Below, piece by piece: positions 32,628 to 39,943 of a stretch of 39,943 nt of DNA. Below the pieces are notes generated by a model that was not told the DNA's origin, searched no databases, and was given only the letters and a program-made list of their open reading frames with translations. Position 1 is the stretch's first letter; every line of letters starts with the position of its first letter. The stretch is from a bacterium (GTDB lineage: Bacteria > Bacteroidota > Bacteroidia > Chitinophagales > Saprospiraceae), in assembly GCA_024742755.1 (NCBI GenBank), contig JANSXW010000052.1, forward strand, positions 1 through 39,943. The letters run 5' to 3'. The translations under genes were made by a program, and so were the position numbers.

Positions 32628-33395
32628 ATGCCCACCTGCCTGAATTGCCAGCAGCCCATCGTCGAAGATGCTCATTTTTGCCACCACTGCGGCGCCAAAG
32701 TTGTCCGGGAAAGGCTGACGCTGTGGGGATTTTTTGCCCAGCTTGGCCAGACGGTATTCAATACCGATTCCAGTGTCTGGCGAACGTTGGGGCACCTGTG
32801 CTATGCGCCGGGAAGGGTATGCCGGAGCTACATTGAAGGCATCCGGAAGCGCTACCTCAGGCCGGTGAGTTACCTGTTTTTTGTCGCCGGCCTTTACGGG
32901 TTGACGATTTTGCTGTCGAATGGGGAAATCCGCTATTTTCATGAGGATTTTGCGCTGGGGTTCACCAGCTACGACGATGCCACCGGGCTGTCGGAAGAAG
33001 AGCGGGCAAAGCAGCTGCGGCCGCTGGCGCTGACATTCATCTTGCTTTCCATTCCGATTTTGTCCCTCATCAGCCGGCTGGTTTACCGGCGGGCAGGGTT
33101 CAATTTGGCAGAGCACCTGGTAATCAATGCCTATTACATGGGACAACTCCTTTTCCTGAACTTAGTGCTGAACTTTGCAAAGGTACTCTTCCCGGCTCTT
33201 GAGGAGCATTCGGTTTTTTATTACCTGTTTATGATTGTATTTCTGGGCTATGTCTGGGTGCTGCAGGTTCCGACTTTTCAGCCCCGGGGTATTTGGGCGG
33301 CCATCAGCCCGATACTGTTCCTGCTCATCATGCTTTTTATGCTGGGGCTGTTCTACGGGCTCGGGGCTGAACTGTTATTGTCGGGGGCAGGGTAG
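32628..33395 (+). CDS. Zinc-ribbon multi-pass membrane protein (DUF3667-like)
   Basis: This protein is 255 residues when started at MPTCLNCQQP (32628). The upstream ATG at 32562 would add 22 residues and is less likely, because the zinc ribbon is usually at the very N-terminus. The start carries CLNCQQ and CHHCGAK, a CxxC-x(11-12)-CxxC zinc ribbon. A short basic segment leads to about five hydrophobic helices (for example PVSYLFFVAGLYGLTILLS, LALTFILLSIPILSLIS and ILFLLIMLFMLGLFYGLG). This is the layout of the DUF3667 family common in Bacteroidota; the role is unknown. It converges on the hemerythrin-like gene with one base between stop codons. Confidence 0.75.
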   Translation: MPTCLNCQQPIVEDAHFCHHCGAKVVRERLTLWGFFAQLGQTVFNTDSSVWRTLGHLCYAPGRVCRSYIEGIRKRYLRPVSYLFFVAGLYGLTILLSNGEIRYFHEDFALGFTSYDDATGLSEEERAKQLRPLALTFILLSIPILSLISRLVYRRAGFNLAEHLVINAYYMGQLLFLNLVLNFAKVLFPALEEHSVFYYLFMIVFLGYVWVLQVPTFQPRGIWAAISPILFLLIMLFMLGLFYGLGAELLLSGAG

Positions 33396-33396
33396 A

Positions 33397-33846
33397 TCAA
33401 CCTTCCAGCGGTGGCAATTGGGACAGCACGGTCTCCGGGACTTCCCGCTGTATGGCAGCAAACCAGGCCCTTTCCTCAAAACGAATGTGCTGTTCGAGCA
33501 GGCGGCCGAGCTCATCCAAATCACCGGGCGTGGACGTATCGGATAGCTGTTGGATTTGCGCGGTAATCTGCCGGTGCTCCGCCTGCACCTGATCACTCAT
33601 GGCCTGCAGCTGTTCGTGGTACGCGCGGGTGGCGGGGATCAGCACGGTGGCTTCCCAGTTGAAGTGCCGGCTTAAGCGTGCTTCCAGCTCTTTTTTGGCG
33701 AAAGCCACCTTGCCCGGAACATCTGTGGGCAGCCCCTTGTAGTCGGGCACATCGCTTTTGAGCAACTGCGCCAGTATCAGCCCTTTATGGTGCTGCCGGG
33801 ACAAAGGGATTAAAGCGGGGTGGCGTTTGAGCGGTTTTCGGTCCAT
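33397..33846 (-). CDS. Hemerythrin-domain protein
   Basis: This 149-residue protein starts at MDRKPLKRHPALIPLSRQHH; the longer frame begins with TTG 15 bases upstream. It is an all-helical hemerythrin/HHE-type domain with metal-ligand patterns spaced along four helices. HHKG comes early, then RHFNWEATVLIP (H and E), AEHRQI, and LEQHIRFEERAWF (H and E). Such proteins bind a di-iron centre and can sense or carry oxygen, or protect iron-sulfur repair. The protein is small and single-domain, so a cytosolic sensing or storage role is likely but unproven. It diverges from the hydrolase pair. Confidence 0.82.
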   Translation of the reverse strand: MDRKPLKRHPALIPLSRQHHKGLILAQLLKSDVPDYKGLPTDVPGKVAFAKKELEARLSRHFNWEATVLIPATRAYHEQLQAMSDQVQAEHRQITAQIQQLSDTSTPGDLDELGRLLEQHIRFEERAWFAAIQREVPETVLSQLPPLEG

Positions 33847-33913
33847 GCCGGGAAAATACAAATTTTCTTACCTTTCGAGGGAGAATCCATCCTACTACGA
33901 AACTTGAACCCGT

Positions 33914-34687
33914 ATGAAGCCCTACCTTTTTGTTGTATTGGTTAGCGCAGCGTTCCTGCCGGCACTTGCGCAAAGCGATTTGCCCTACGAAGCGCGTTAT
34001 TTTGTCAATTCAGCAGGGGACAGCCTCCCCTTCCGCATCCTCTTTCCGGAGGGGTACGGAGAAAGCGGACAGGATTATCCCTTACTGTTGTTTCTGCACG
34101 GTGCGGGAGAGCGCGGGCAGGACAATGCAGCTCAGCTGGCCCACGGCGCCCGGACGATTGCCGACAGCATTAGCCGCTATCCGGCAGTGGTGGTATTCCC
34201 ACAGTGCAAAAAGGAAGGCTACTGGGCAGAAATCGAGCGGACCGGGGAAGGCTTCAGCTACATTTTGCGCGAGCGCCCCAATCCCAACCTTGCACTCGTC
34301 ATGGGGCTTTTGGACCAACTCGCTGCCACCGAAGCCATCGATACCAACCGGCTTTACCTTGGCGGGCTTTCCATGGGCGGGTTTGGCACCTTTGAGCTGC
34401 TCGCGCGGCGGCCCCGGACCTTTGCAGCTGCCTTTCCGATCTGTGGAGGCGGTCTTCCTTTGCTTGCCCCCTTGTATGCCCCACATGTAGCGATGTGGAT
34501 CTTCCACGGTGCTCAGGATCAGGTAGTGCCGGTGGCAGAATCCAGGGAAGTCTATGAGGCCTTAAAGCAAGCCGGGGCGAATGTGAAGTATACAGAGTAC
34601 CCCGAAGCCCGGCACAACAGCTGGGACAATGCTTTTGCGGAGCCCGGGCTATTCAGCTGGCTGTTTAGCCAACGGAAAACAGACTAA
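33914..34687 (+). CDS. Secreted alpha/beta hydrolase, PHB-depolymerase/esterase-like
   Basis: This 257-residue protein has a signal peptide (MKPYLFVVLVSAAFLPALA, then QSDLPY). The alpha/beta-hydrolase catalytic triad can be placed. The nucleophile Ser153 is in GGLSMGGFG, the acid Asp202 in GAQDQVVP and His234 in ARHNSWD. The oxyanion region is FLHGAGERGQDNAAQL. These motifs match secreted phospholipase/carboxylesterase or polyhydroxybutyrate depolymerase-like enzymes of ~260 residues (peptidase S9-like branch). The natural ester substrate is unknown. A TACCTTTC box lies at 33869-33876. A second hydrolase gene follows after 6 bases, so the two form an operon. Confidence 0.88.
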   Translation: MKPYLFVVLVSAAFLPALAQSDLPYEARYFVNSAGDSLPFRILFPEGYGESGQDYPLLLFLHGAGERGQDNAAQLAHGARTIADSISRYPAVVVFPQCKKEGYWAEIERTGEGFSYILRERPNPNLALVMGLLDQLAATEAIDTNRLYLGGLSMGGFGTFELLARRPRTFAAAFPICGGGLPLLAPLYAPHVAMWIFHGAQDQVVPVAESREVYEALKQAGANVKYTEYPEARHNSWDNAFAEPGLFSWLFSQRKTD

Positions 34688-34693
34688 CTGCAT

Positions 34694-35515
34694 ATGCTGA
34701 TTTACCTGCTTTACGGTGCCGGGATTTACCTTTTGATTTGCATTGTCTTTTACACCATGCAGGACTACTTCTTTTTTCGGCCTGAGATTCTGCCCGGAAA
34801 CTTTAAGTACGAGTACCCCTTCCCGTTTGACGAAGTGCACTTTGAGATGGAGGATGGCGGCTACATCAACGGGCTGCACTTCCGGGTGCCCAATGCCAAG
34901 GGCGTTGTCTTTTACCTCAAGGGAAATTCGCGGAGCCTGAAAGGCTGGGGCAAATTTGCCAAGGACTTCCTGGGCAAAGGCTATGACTTCTTTATGATCG
35001 ACTACCGGGGTTTTGGCAAGAGTGCCGGCAAACGGACTGAAGCGACCCTGTACAACGATGCGCAGACGGTTTACAAATGGCTTAGTGAGCGCTATCCTGA
35101 GGAACAAATTGTGCTCTACGGCAGGTCACTGGGCAGTGGCATTGCGGCCCGGATTGCCGCCTGGAACAAACCCCATATGCTCATTCTCGACTCGCCTTAC
35201 TATTCATTTTTATACCAGGTACGGCAGTATGGGTTCTGGCTGCCCCTGAAGTGGGTGCTGCGGTACCAAATCCGGACTGACTTTTTCATCAAAAAGGTTA
35301 CCTGCCCTATTTTTATCCTGCATGGCACGAGTGACCGGCTGATTCATTTCCGGCAGGGCAAGCTGCTCCACGAAGCCGCGCCCAACAGCGAGCTCATTGC
35401 TCTGGAAGGCGGCGGCCACAACAACCTGCCCGACTTCCCGGAATACCACGAAGCGCTTTACGAAATCCTCCACGACGAAGAACGCTACGCCCGGCTGGTC
35501 AACCTCAGGGAATGA
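34694..35515 (+). CDS. Membrane-anchored alpha/beta hydrolase (Bem46/serine aminopeptidase-like)
   Basis: This is a 273-residue protein. A single N-terminal hydrophobic helix (residues ~1-18, LIYLLYGAGIYLLICIVF) anchors it in the membrane. The hydrolase core has strands around FYLKGNSRSLKGWGKFAKD and MIDYRGFGKSAGK, the nucleophile Ser145 in LYGRSLGSGIAA, the acid Asp214 in HGTSDRLIHF and His242 in GGGHNNLPDF. The layout resembles Bem46/ABHD13-type hydrolases, whose substrates are not settled. It follows the secreted hydrolase gene after 6 bases and probably shares its transcript. A hairpin follows directly. Confidence 0.88.
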   Translation: MLIYLLYGAGIYLLICIVFYTMQDYFFFRPEILPGNFKYEYPFPFDEVHFEMEDGGYINGLHFRVPNAKGVVFYLKGNSRSLKGWGKFAKDFLGKGYDFFMIDYRGFGKSAGKRTEATLYNDAQTVYKWLSERYPEEQIVLYGRSLGSGIAARIAAWNKPHMLILDSPYYSFLYQVRQYGFWLPLKWVLRYQIRTDFFIKKVTCPIFILHGTSDRLIHFRQGKLLHEAAPNSELIALEGGGHNNLPDFPEYHEALYEILHDEERYARLVNLRE

Positions 35516-35545
35516 AAAACGCACTCGCTCACGAAGAACGAGTGC
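35514..35545. terminator. Hairpin between convergent hydrolase and metalloprotease genes
   Basis: GCACTCG (35521-35527) pairs with CGAGTGC (35539-35545). On the minus strand the stem is followed by GTTTTTC (35520-35514), so it is best oriented to end the metalloprotease transcript. It overlaps the hydrolase stop region by one base on the plus side. Confidence 0.65.
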
Positions 35546-35582
35546 ATTTCCAAATAAACGTGCAAAGACCAAGCCGCCGAAA

Positions 35583-38500
35583 TTAACGGCTGATCACTAA
35601 TCGTTGACTAACCGGCTCCTGCCCTTCCGAGTACATGGTCACCAGCAATACCTGATTGTTGCCCCACTCATCGGTATTCAGGGTAAGCTGACCGGCATCG
35701 CGCATCGTGTAGGTACCAAGCGTTTGGCCCATCATATTACGCACCACTACAGTGGAGGCTGCAGCCGGATGCTCAAGAGCAATCGTCACCTGATCCCGCG
35801 CGGGGTTAGGGAATAAGCTAAACTGAATGGCTGCGCCGGCAACCGTGGTACCGGGAGCCCCCATCGGGAGGTTGCCCGTCAATGTGACGGCAGAACCGTT
35901 GGTGAAGCCGGAGTTTTCGTTGCTGCAAAGCGCTCTTACCCGCCATTGCACTGTACTGCCTGCCGGCAGATTATTATCGGTATAAGTGGCCGCTGCAATA
36001 TCCATGGAAGTCGGTGCGAAGCCGATAGGCCGGTATTGCAGACGGTAGGCGTTGGCATTGGGCACGGGGTCCCATTCAAAGGTTGCGCTCGTAGCGGAGT
36101 TCGCGAAGGCATTAAGGCCCGTCGGGTCAGCGCAGCCTTCGTCCAGGTCGCAGATATCGTTGTTGTTGGTATCAATCAGCGTACCGAGACAGTTGCAATC
36201 TGCATCAAATACATCATTTTCGGTACAATCATCGCCGTCATTGCAAGGTGTACCAATGAGGTCATCGTCCATACCAGGGCACTGATCATCGCCGTCACAG
36301 ACCCCATCGTTATCTGAATCGGGGCAGGCGTCATCAGTAGTGGTAAAGTTTTCTACCGATGAATACGGCGAATCTTCACTGCTGCAGAGCGCCTTCACCC
36401 TCCACAGGTAGGTGGTGCTTGCACTCAGCGTAGTCAGCTGCTCGCTGTTGCCACTTATGAAGAGGGTGACCACATTATTCAAAGGCATCCCCTGCTCGAG
36501 GTACTGCAGTTCGTACTCATTAGCGCCGGACACCGGGCTCCAGCTCAGCAATGCGGTATTGGTGGTCAGGTTGGTGGCCTGAAGGTTGGTTGGGACCACA
36601 CAGTCGTCCACTTCATCCAGGTCGCAAATGTCGTTGTTGTTGGCGTCAATCAACGTACCGGCACAGTTGCAATCCGCACCAATCACATCATTCTCCGTAC
36701 AGTCATCGCCATCATCGCAAGGCGTGCCAATGAGGCCGTCATCCATGCCCGGGCACTGATCGTCGCTGTCGCAAACCCCATCGTTGTCCGAGTCCGGGCA
36801 GGCGTCATCTGTGGTGGTAAAGTTTTCAACCGATGAATACGGAGAATTGTCATTGGTACACAGCGCTCTCACCCTCCAAAGGTAGGTCGTGTTTGGGTTC
36901 AGTGCGGTCAACTGCTCACTGTTGCCACTGACGAAGAGGGTGACAACGTTATTCATAGGCGCCCCCTGCTCGAGGTACTGCAGTTCATACTCGTTAGCAC
37001 CGGACACCGGGCTCCAGCTCAGCAATGCGGTATTGGCGGTCAGGTTGGTGGCCTGAAGGTTGGTTGGGGCTGTACAGGGCGGAGTGGCGGGCAGGCAGAA
37101 ACCGGTGGCCTCCTCGCTGCCAAAGTTGCCCCCGCTGGCCAGCACGGTATTTGTGGCGTCATCGGTGAGGGTATAGCTGCCATTCCCAAAGTCACAGCAA
37201 ATGCCATCCCCGTAGGCATCGAATATATTGAAGCTGAAGCAGCCATCGGCCAGGCAGATCTGCTCATTCACGGTGCTATTTGGCGGACCGCTGTAGCTGC
37301 CCCCCGATGCCAGGACGTTATTGCTGTTGTCCGTTACCGTCCAGGTGGTTTCTGCCGGGTAGTTATCCAGCGTAATCGAAAGTGTAAGGGTATTGTCGCC
37401 TGTAAAGAAACTGGAAGCAGCGCCGTCATTGGCAGGCTCGTCATCCGTTCCTCCGTTGGGCGCGCTGGCAGATGCGGCAAAGGTATGGCTGCCGTTAGAG
37501 AAGCTGACCGCCGGGAGGGTTACTTCTTCCCCCTGATTGCTGGCCAGGCTCCCCGTCCAGTTGTAACTCTGGGCAGGGTTGCCATCCAGCGAGTAGCTGA
37601 TCGATACAGAAGTCAGGGTTTCGGAACCATAATTGAACAGCGAAACCACCGGGCTGACGGTATTCCCGCAGACGGCTCCTTTGGGCGCTGTCACAGAGGC
37701 AATGCCTGCATCAGTGGTACTTACTGCGCTGCAGGGAGCCAGACAGGAAGCATTATAGACCTCGCTCCGGATCAGGTCGCCGGGCTGAGGGCCGAAATTC
37801 TCTATGAAGGAGATCCCAACGCCGCTCAAAAGGTGGCAATAACTCATAATGGTACCCTCATCAGGCGTTTGCCCGTTATTATAGCAGCCGCTGGGGGTAT
37901 AGCCGGCTGCCGGCCCACAGTTATCGATAGGCGAATCGTCGCCATTCCACGCGCAATCATGGGTATGTGGGGAGCCCAGGTTGTGCCCGATTTCGTGGGT
38001 CACCACACTAACGGTCCAGCTGTAGGTAGGCACTGTGTTATAGCTCGAATGGATATCGCTGTAAGCCACGCCATAACCATTATTGTTGCAGATTACATCG
38101 AGATAGGCAATGCCGCCCCCGCCGTTATACCCAACGAGGTGCGCCATATCGGCCCCACCGAAATCGCCATTGAGGTGCTGCCGGAACTGTACAAGGTAGT
38201 CTCCGGTGGCCGGGCCCGTGTAGGGGTCGGTCGTGTCCCATACGAATATCTGGTCGACAACGAGGTTGATGCTTTCATCAGCGTACAGGGCACTCACCTG
38301 GCTAAAGACGCCGGCGACGTAGTTCGCTGCCTGTGTGACCCCGCCCTTGCCATCGTGGATGTCCTTGTCCACCTCAACGTACATTTTCACGCAGTTATTC
38401 GGGTTGGGCGAACGGGTGCCCTCCGTTTGCCGCTGACCCGGGCGGTACCCCGGCAATTCTTCCGCGTAGCAGCCTTTCAGCGGCGGTTCTGCCAAAGCCT

Positions 38501-39062
38501 CCGATGGGTAAAGGATGTGAACGCCTGCTGCATTTTCCACCTGCCCGAGGTTGTACTGTTGGCCCCGGAACTCAATGACCCCCAGGATTTCGTCCGGCAG
38601 GATCAGCAGCATCGCCAGGGAATGGGTTTCCCCATTGACGGTGCCCCGGTAATGCAGGCCCGGATCAAAAGGAATGGCCCGGTTGGGGTCAGAAGCTTTC
38701 CGCAGTTTGAAATCGGGAGACAGGTATTCCGCCTGATACAGCTCCAGCAACAGAGGCTGCCCGTTGTGGTCTTCCAGCCGGATTTTCAGTTCCTGCGGCT
38801 CGTCCCGCCTGACCTGATGCAGGTTTTTGCGGTGGAGGGAAAAGTAAGCAGCCTCATCGACCTGCTCTTTGGCCTTTGCGGCCCAGGGCCCACCGGGGGC
38901 CTGAGGCGACAGCAGTGCCCATTCCGGCGCCACCGCAAATGCGGCCTCACGGCGGGCGACCTCCTCAGCAATAGGGTGGTTGTGGTTTTGCGCAACAACA
39001 GAGGTATACGTCAGCAGCGCGCTGAGCAATGCCCAGCAAAGGGTAAGGGAGATTCTGTGCAT
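35583..39062 (-). CDS. Secreted reprolysin-type (M12B-like) metalloprotease with FN3/TSP3-like repeats and T9SS domain
   Basis: This is a 1159-residue protein. Its signal peptide (cut after SVVA) and a propeptide of ~190 residues precede a metzincin catalytic domain. The zinc motif HEXXHXXGXXH is H356 E357 H360 H366 (HEIGHNLGSPH), with a Met-turn in TIMSYCH and many Cys for disulfides. Two beta-sandwich regions follow. Then come two near-identical FN3 plus calcium-binding TSP3-like units (CPDSDNDGVCDSDDQCPG is the marker), a third FN3 domain, and a T9SS type A tail (QFSLFPNPARDQVTIAL). The protease should act outside the cell on proteins or matrix. The propeptide Cys in PLKGCYAEELPG might act as a cysteine switch, which is speculation. 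Confidence 0.93.
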   Translation of the reverse strand: MHRISLTLCWALLSALLTYTSVVAQNHNHPIAEEVARREAAFAVAPEWALLSPQAPGGPWAAKAKEQVDEAAYFSLHRKNLHQVRRDEPQELKIRLEDHNGQPLLLELYQAEYLSPDFKLRKASDPNRAIPFDPGLHYRGTVNGETHSLAMLLILPDEILGVIEFRGQQYNLGQVENAAGVHILYPSEALAEPPLKGCYAEELPGYRPGQRQTEGTRSPNPNNCVKMYVEVDKDIHDGKGGVTQAANYVAGVFSQVSALYADESINLVVDQIFVWDTTDPYTGPATGDYLVQFRQHLNGDFGGADMAHLVGYNGGGGIAYLDVICNNNGYGVAYSDIHSSYNTVPTYSWTVSVVTHEIGHNLGSPHTHDCAWNGDDSPIDNCGPAAGYTPSGCYNNGQTPDEGTIMSYCHLLSGVGISFIENFGPQPGDLIRSEVYNASCLAPCSAVSTTDAGIASVTAPKGAVCGNTVSPVVSLFNYGSETLTSVSISYSLDGNPAQSYNWTGSLASNQGEEVTLPAVSFSNGSHTFAASASAPNGGTDDEPANDGAASSFFTGDNTLTLSITLDNYPAETTWTVTDNSNNVLASGGSYSGPPNSTVNEQICLADGCFSFNIFDAYGDGICCDFGNGSYTLTDDATNTVLASGGNFGSEEATGFCLPATPPCTAPTNLQATNLTANTALLSWSPVSGANEYELQYLEQGAPMNNVVTLFVSGNSEQLTALNPNTTYLWRVRALCTNDNSPYSSVENFTTTDDACPDSDNDGVCDSDDQCPGMDDGLIGTPCDDGDDCTENDVIGADCNCAGTLIDANNNDICDLDEVDDCVVPTNLQATNLTTNTALLSWSPVSGANEYELQYLEQGMPLNNVVTLFISGNSEQLTTLSASTTYLWRVKALCSSEDSPYSSVENFTTTDDACPDSDNDGVCDGDDQCPGMDDDLIGTPCNDGDDCTENDVFDADCNCLGTLIDTNNNDICDLDEGCADPTGLNAFANSATSATFEWDPVPNANAYRLQYRPIGFAPTSMDIAAATYTDNNLPAGSTVQWRVRALCSNENSGFTNGSAVTLTGNLPMGAPGTTVAGAAIQFSLFPNPARDQVTIALEHPAAASTVVVRNMMGQTLGTYTMRDAGQLTLNTDEWGNNQVLLVTMYSEGQEPVSQRLVISR
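36131..37078 (-). repeat. 474-bp internal tandem duplication in the metalloprotease gene
   Basis: Two tandem copies of 474 bp (158 codons) each encode an FN3 domain plus a TSP3-like calcium-binding segment. Anchor words such as CCAGGTCGCA lie exactly 474 bases apart (36143 and 36617). The encoded proteins are nearly identical and the DNA is closely similar, which points to a recent duplication in the C-terminal region. Confidence 0.85.
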
Positions 39063-39434
39063 GTTTTGCTTTGTTTAGGTTAAGTATATTATTAGGATTG
39101 ATCACCGGAAGTTCGTCACAAACGGCCCCAGCCCTTCATATATTATAATAAGCTATACCAGATTGATAAATTTTGCAAGCCTGCCGGTCAAAAAAAGCAC
39201 ATCAGGAAGCTCATTCGCGATAATTCGGGCATTCCGTGCACATTCTACCCTGCCGGGTGCAGCAGGGGGAAGCCTTTGCGGCGCCGTTCAGGTATACGCC
39301 GTCATTGCCAGTCAGGTTTCACCCTGTCACGATTTTCTTATTTTCCGGGGGAACTTCCTTTGGCCCTGCGCAGTTATATGGATCACAGCCTGAAACGGCT
39401 CAGAATGATTTGCTAAAAAAATTTCACCCTTTTT
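39063..39434. other. Intergenic region upstream of the metalloprotease gene
   Basis: About 370 bases hold no convincing gene. Short plus-strand open frames here have no family-like features. CCCTGC-N8-GCAGGG (near 39250-39270) is the only notable hairpin. No good -7 box for the metalloprotease is visible on the minus strand. Confidence 0.5.
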
Positions 39435-39466
39435 CTTGCACATCAATTTGAAGCCGTTTATCTTTG
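39435..39466 (+). promoter_or_regulatory. Promoter of tRNA-Gln
   Basis: CTTG at 39435-39438 and a perfect TATCTTTG at 39459-39466 with a 20-base spacer fit the Bacteroidota promoter consensus. Transcription would begin near 39473, about 35 bases before the mature tRNA. Confidence 0.75.
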
Positions 39467-39506
39467 CAATCGCAATTGAGAAAAACGCTTCTCAAGCTGG
39501 TTTTAA

Positions 39507-39578
39507 AGACCCATGGTGTAATTGGCAACACAGCAGATTTTGGTTCTGTCGTTCTAGGTTCGAGTCCTAGTGGGTCTA
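39507..39578 (+). tRNA. tRNA-Gln (anticodon UUG)
   Basis: The cloverleaf is complete. The acceptor stem AGACCCA pairs with TGGGTCT (39571-39577), with discriminator A at 39578. The anticodon stem GCAGA/TCTGT encloses loop TTTTGGT, giving anticodon TTG, which reads CAA (Gln). The T arm is CTAGG-TTCGAGT-CCTAG. The CCA end is not encoded. Position 1-72 is A-U, as expected for glutamine tRNAs. It has its own promoter upstream. Confidence 0.97.
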
Positions 39579-39621
39579 CAAACAACTTTGATTAGCCACT
39601 GATTTATAACAACTTATAAAA

Positions 39622-39633
39622 GGAGAATTCTCC
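39622..39633. other. Perfect 12-bp palindrome downstream of tRNA-Gln
   Basis: GGAGAATTCTCC is a perfect palindrome in the AT-rich region between the tRNA and the terminator at 39680. Just before it, TTATAA occurs twice, 10 bases apart (near 39604 and 39614). The function is unknown. Confidence 0.4.
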
Positions 39634-39679
39634 GCGTTGTCAAAATCGTTGTCGTAGATCGAAGAAATGAGAAAAAATT

Positions 39680-39706
39680 GGCTGGGCCCTGTGCCTGGCC
39701 TTTTTT
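39680..39706 (+). terminator. Intrinsic terminator downstream of tRNA-Gln
   Basis: GGCTGGGC (39680-39687) pairs with GCCTGGCC (39693-39700), an 8-bp stem with two G-U pairs and a CCTGT loop, followed by T6. It lies about 100 bases after the tRNA and is oriented to end that transcript. Confidence 0.7.
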
Positions 39707-39748
39707 GTTTAGGACTAGCGTAAGATACGACATTCTCCCTTAAGTGTA

Positions 39749-39767
39749 GTACTAGTGCCTCCGGCAC
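39749..39767. other. Palindrome CTAGTGCC-TCC-GGCACTAG
   Basis: A perfect 8-bp inverted repeat with a 3-base loop lies about 50 bases upstream of the probable transposase gene. It could be near an IS end or be a hairpin that shields the gene from read-through; neither is proven. Confidence 0.4.
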
Positions 39768-39783
39768 TAGATAATAGTATTTA

Positions 39784-39814
39784 AATTATCTTTGTGCTCC
39801 AGATAAAGATAATT
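39784..39814 (+). promoter_or_regulatory. Transposase promoter box inside an inverted repeat
   Basis: TATCTTTG at 39787-39794 is a perfect -7 box. It is embedded in AATTATCTTT (39784-39793), which pairs with AAAGATAATT (39805-39814), a 10-bp dyad with an 11-base spacer. The dyad suggests an operator for autoregulation. The gene starts at 39820. Confidence 0.5.
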
Positions 39815-39819
39815 CAAAT

Positions 39820-39943
39820 ATGGCAAAAGCACTCCCGCCCTTAGAGGCAAGTCCAAGACAGCGTTCGTTGATAAACAAACGCCTTAAGCAAGGTCATCTT
39901 AGCCACCGGCTACATCAGCGCTATGCGCTCCTCCACGGTATGC
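39820..39943 (+). CDS. Probable IS630-like transposase, N-terminal part (3' truncated by window)
   Basis: The frame runs from an ATG at 39820 to the window end without a stop, giving 41 residues. It starts MAKALPPLEASPRQRSLINK and continues with LSHRLHQRYALLHGM. This resembles the N-terminal helix-turn-helix of IS630/Tc1-type transposases, where a short Arg-rich helix is followed by a second helix ending in LLLxxG/M. The match is by pattern only and the catalytic DDE part is out of view. The flanking DNA is AT-richer than the rest of the window, and the promoter box is perfect with an overlapping dyad. Any other HTH protein with the same start remains possible. Confidence 0.5.
   Translation, partial: MAKALPPLEASPRQRSLINKRLKQGHLSHRLHQRYALLHGM

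Noticed and set aside
37485..39083. 532-residue plus-strand frame opposite the metalloprotease
   Set aside because: The opposite strand carries unmistakable metzincin and signal peptide sequence, so this long frame is a by-product of GC-rich codon usage.
39163..39393. 76-residue plus-strand frame in the gap upstream of the metalloprotease
   Set aside because: No signal, domain or promoter is associated, and its composition looks like untranslated DNA.
39576..39767. 63-residue minus-strand open frame overlapping tRNA-Gln and its terminator
   Set aside because: It overlaps the tRNA end, crosses the terminator hairpin and has no family-like features.

Overview
The window looks like chromosome of a Bacteroidota member, probably of the Saprospiria/Lewinellaceae kind. 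That placement is inference. It rests on four secreted proteins ending in type IX secretion (T9SS) type A sorting domains, promoter boxes of the TAnnTTTG type characteristic of this phylum, Bacteroidota-typical families (PUR/DUF3276, DUF3667-like, PadR-PspC pair) and GC-rich coding DNA. Most of the region is ordinary core genome. The last ~360 bases are clearly AT-richer and enter a probable insertion sequence.

Layout. 1-6.8 kb: the 3' part of an M1 metallopeptidase whose C-terminal half looks like an outer-membrane beta-barrel; a padR-pspC envelope-stress pair, translationally coupled, under a promoter covered by a dyad operator; then a T9SS cargo protein, a lipoprotein and a Ppx/GppA phosphatase on the opposite strand. 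6.8-13 kb: a serA-like dehydrogenase, a CvpA-like membrane protein, a small MscS channel, several small envelope proteins (one an FKBP-like/TPR protein), rnpA and a PUR-family nucleic-acid-binding protein. 13-17 kb: radC, a homodimeric ABC exporter, an aspartoacylase-like M14 protein and a GNAT acetyltransferase. 17.7-26.3 kb: a T9SS subtilase, trhO with its own promoter and leader, a large MscS channel, an LLM-class flavin monooxygenase and a sodium:solute symporter. 26.4-39.1 kb: a 1626-residue modular CUB-like/PKD adhesin-type protein, an SDR, a zinc-ribbon membrane protein, a hemerythrin-like protein, two adjacent alpha/beta hydrolases and a reprolysin-type T9SS metalloprotease with a recent 474-bp internal duplication. 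39.4-39.9 kb: tRNA-Gln(UUG) with promoter and terminator, then the start of a probable IS630-like transposase.

How they work together. The common theme is envelope and surface biology: two secreted proteases, large surface proteins, osmotic channels, a PspC stress protein and an exporter. I see no phage, CRISPR, toxin-antitoxin or biosynthetic cluster.

The least explained signals are intergenic. Two arrays, at 23955-24022 and 31446-31575, have different half-site sequences but the same architecture: half-sites alternate in orientation with centre spacings of 19 and 22 bp, giving a strict 41-bp period. A third repeat type built on CTATGTG words sits at 25.6-26.05 kb. A padR operator, an A9 slippery tract in pspC and candidate structured leaders or small RNAs also deserve attention.
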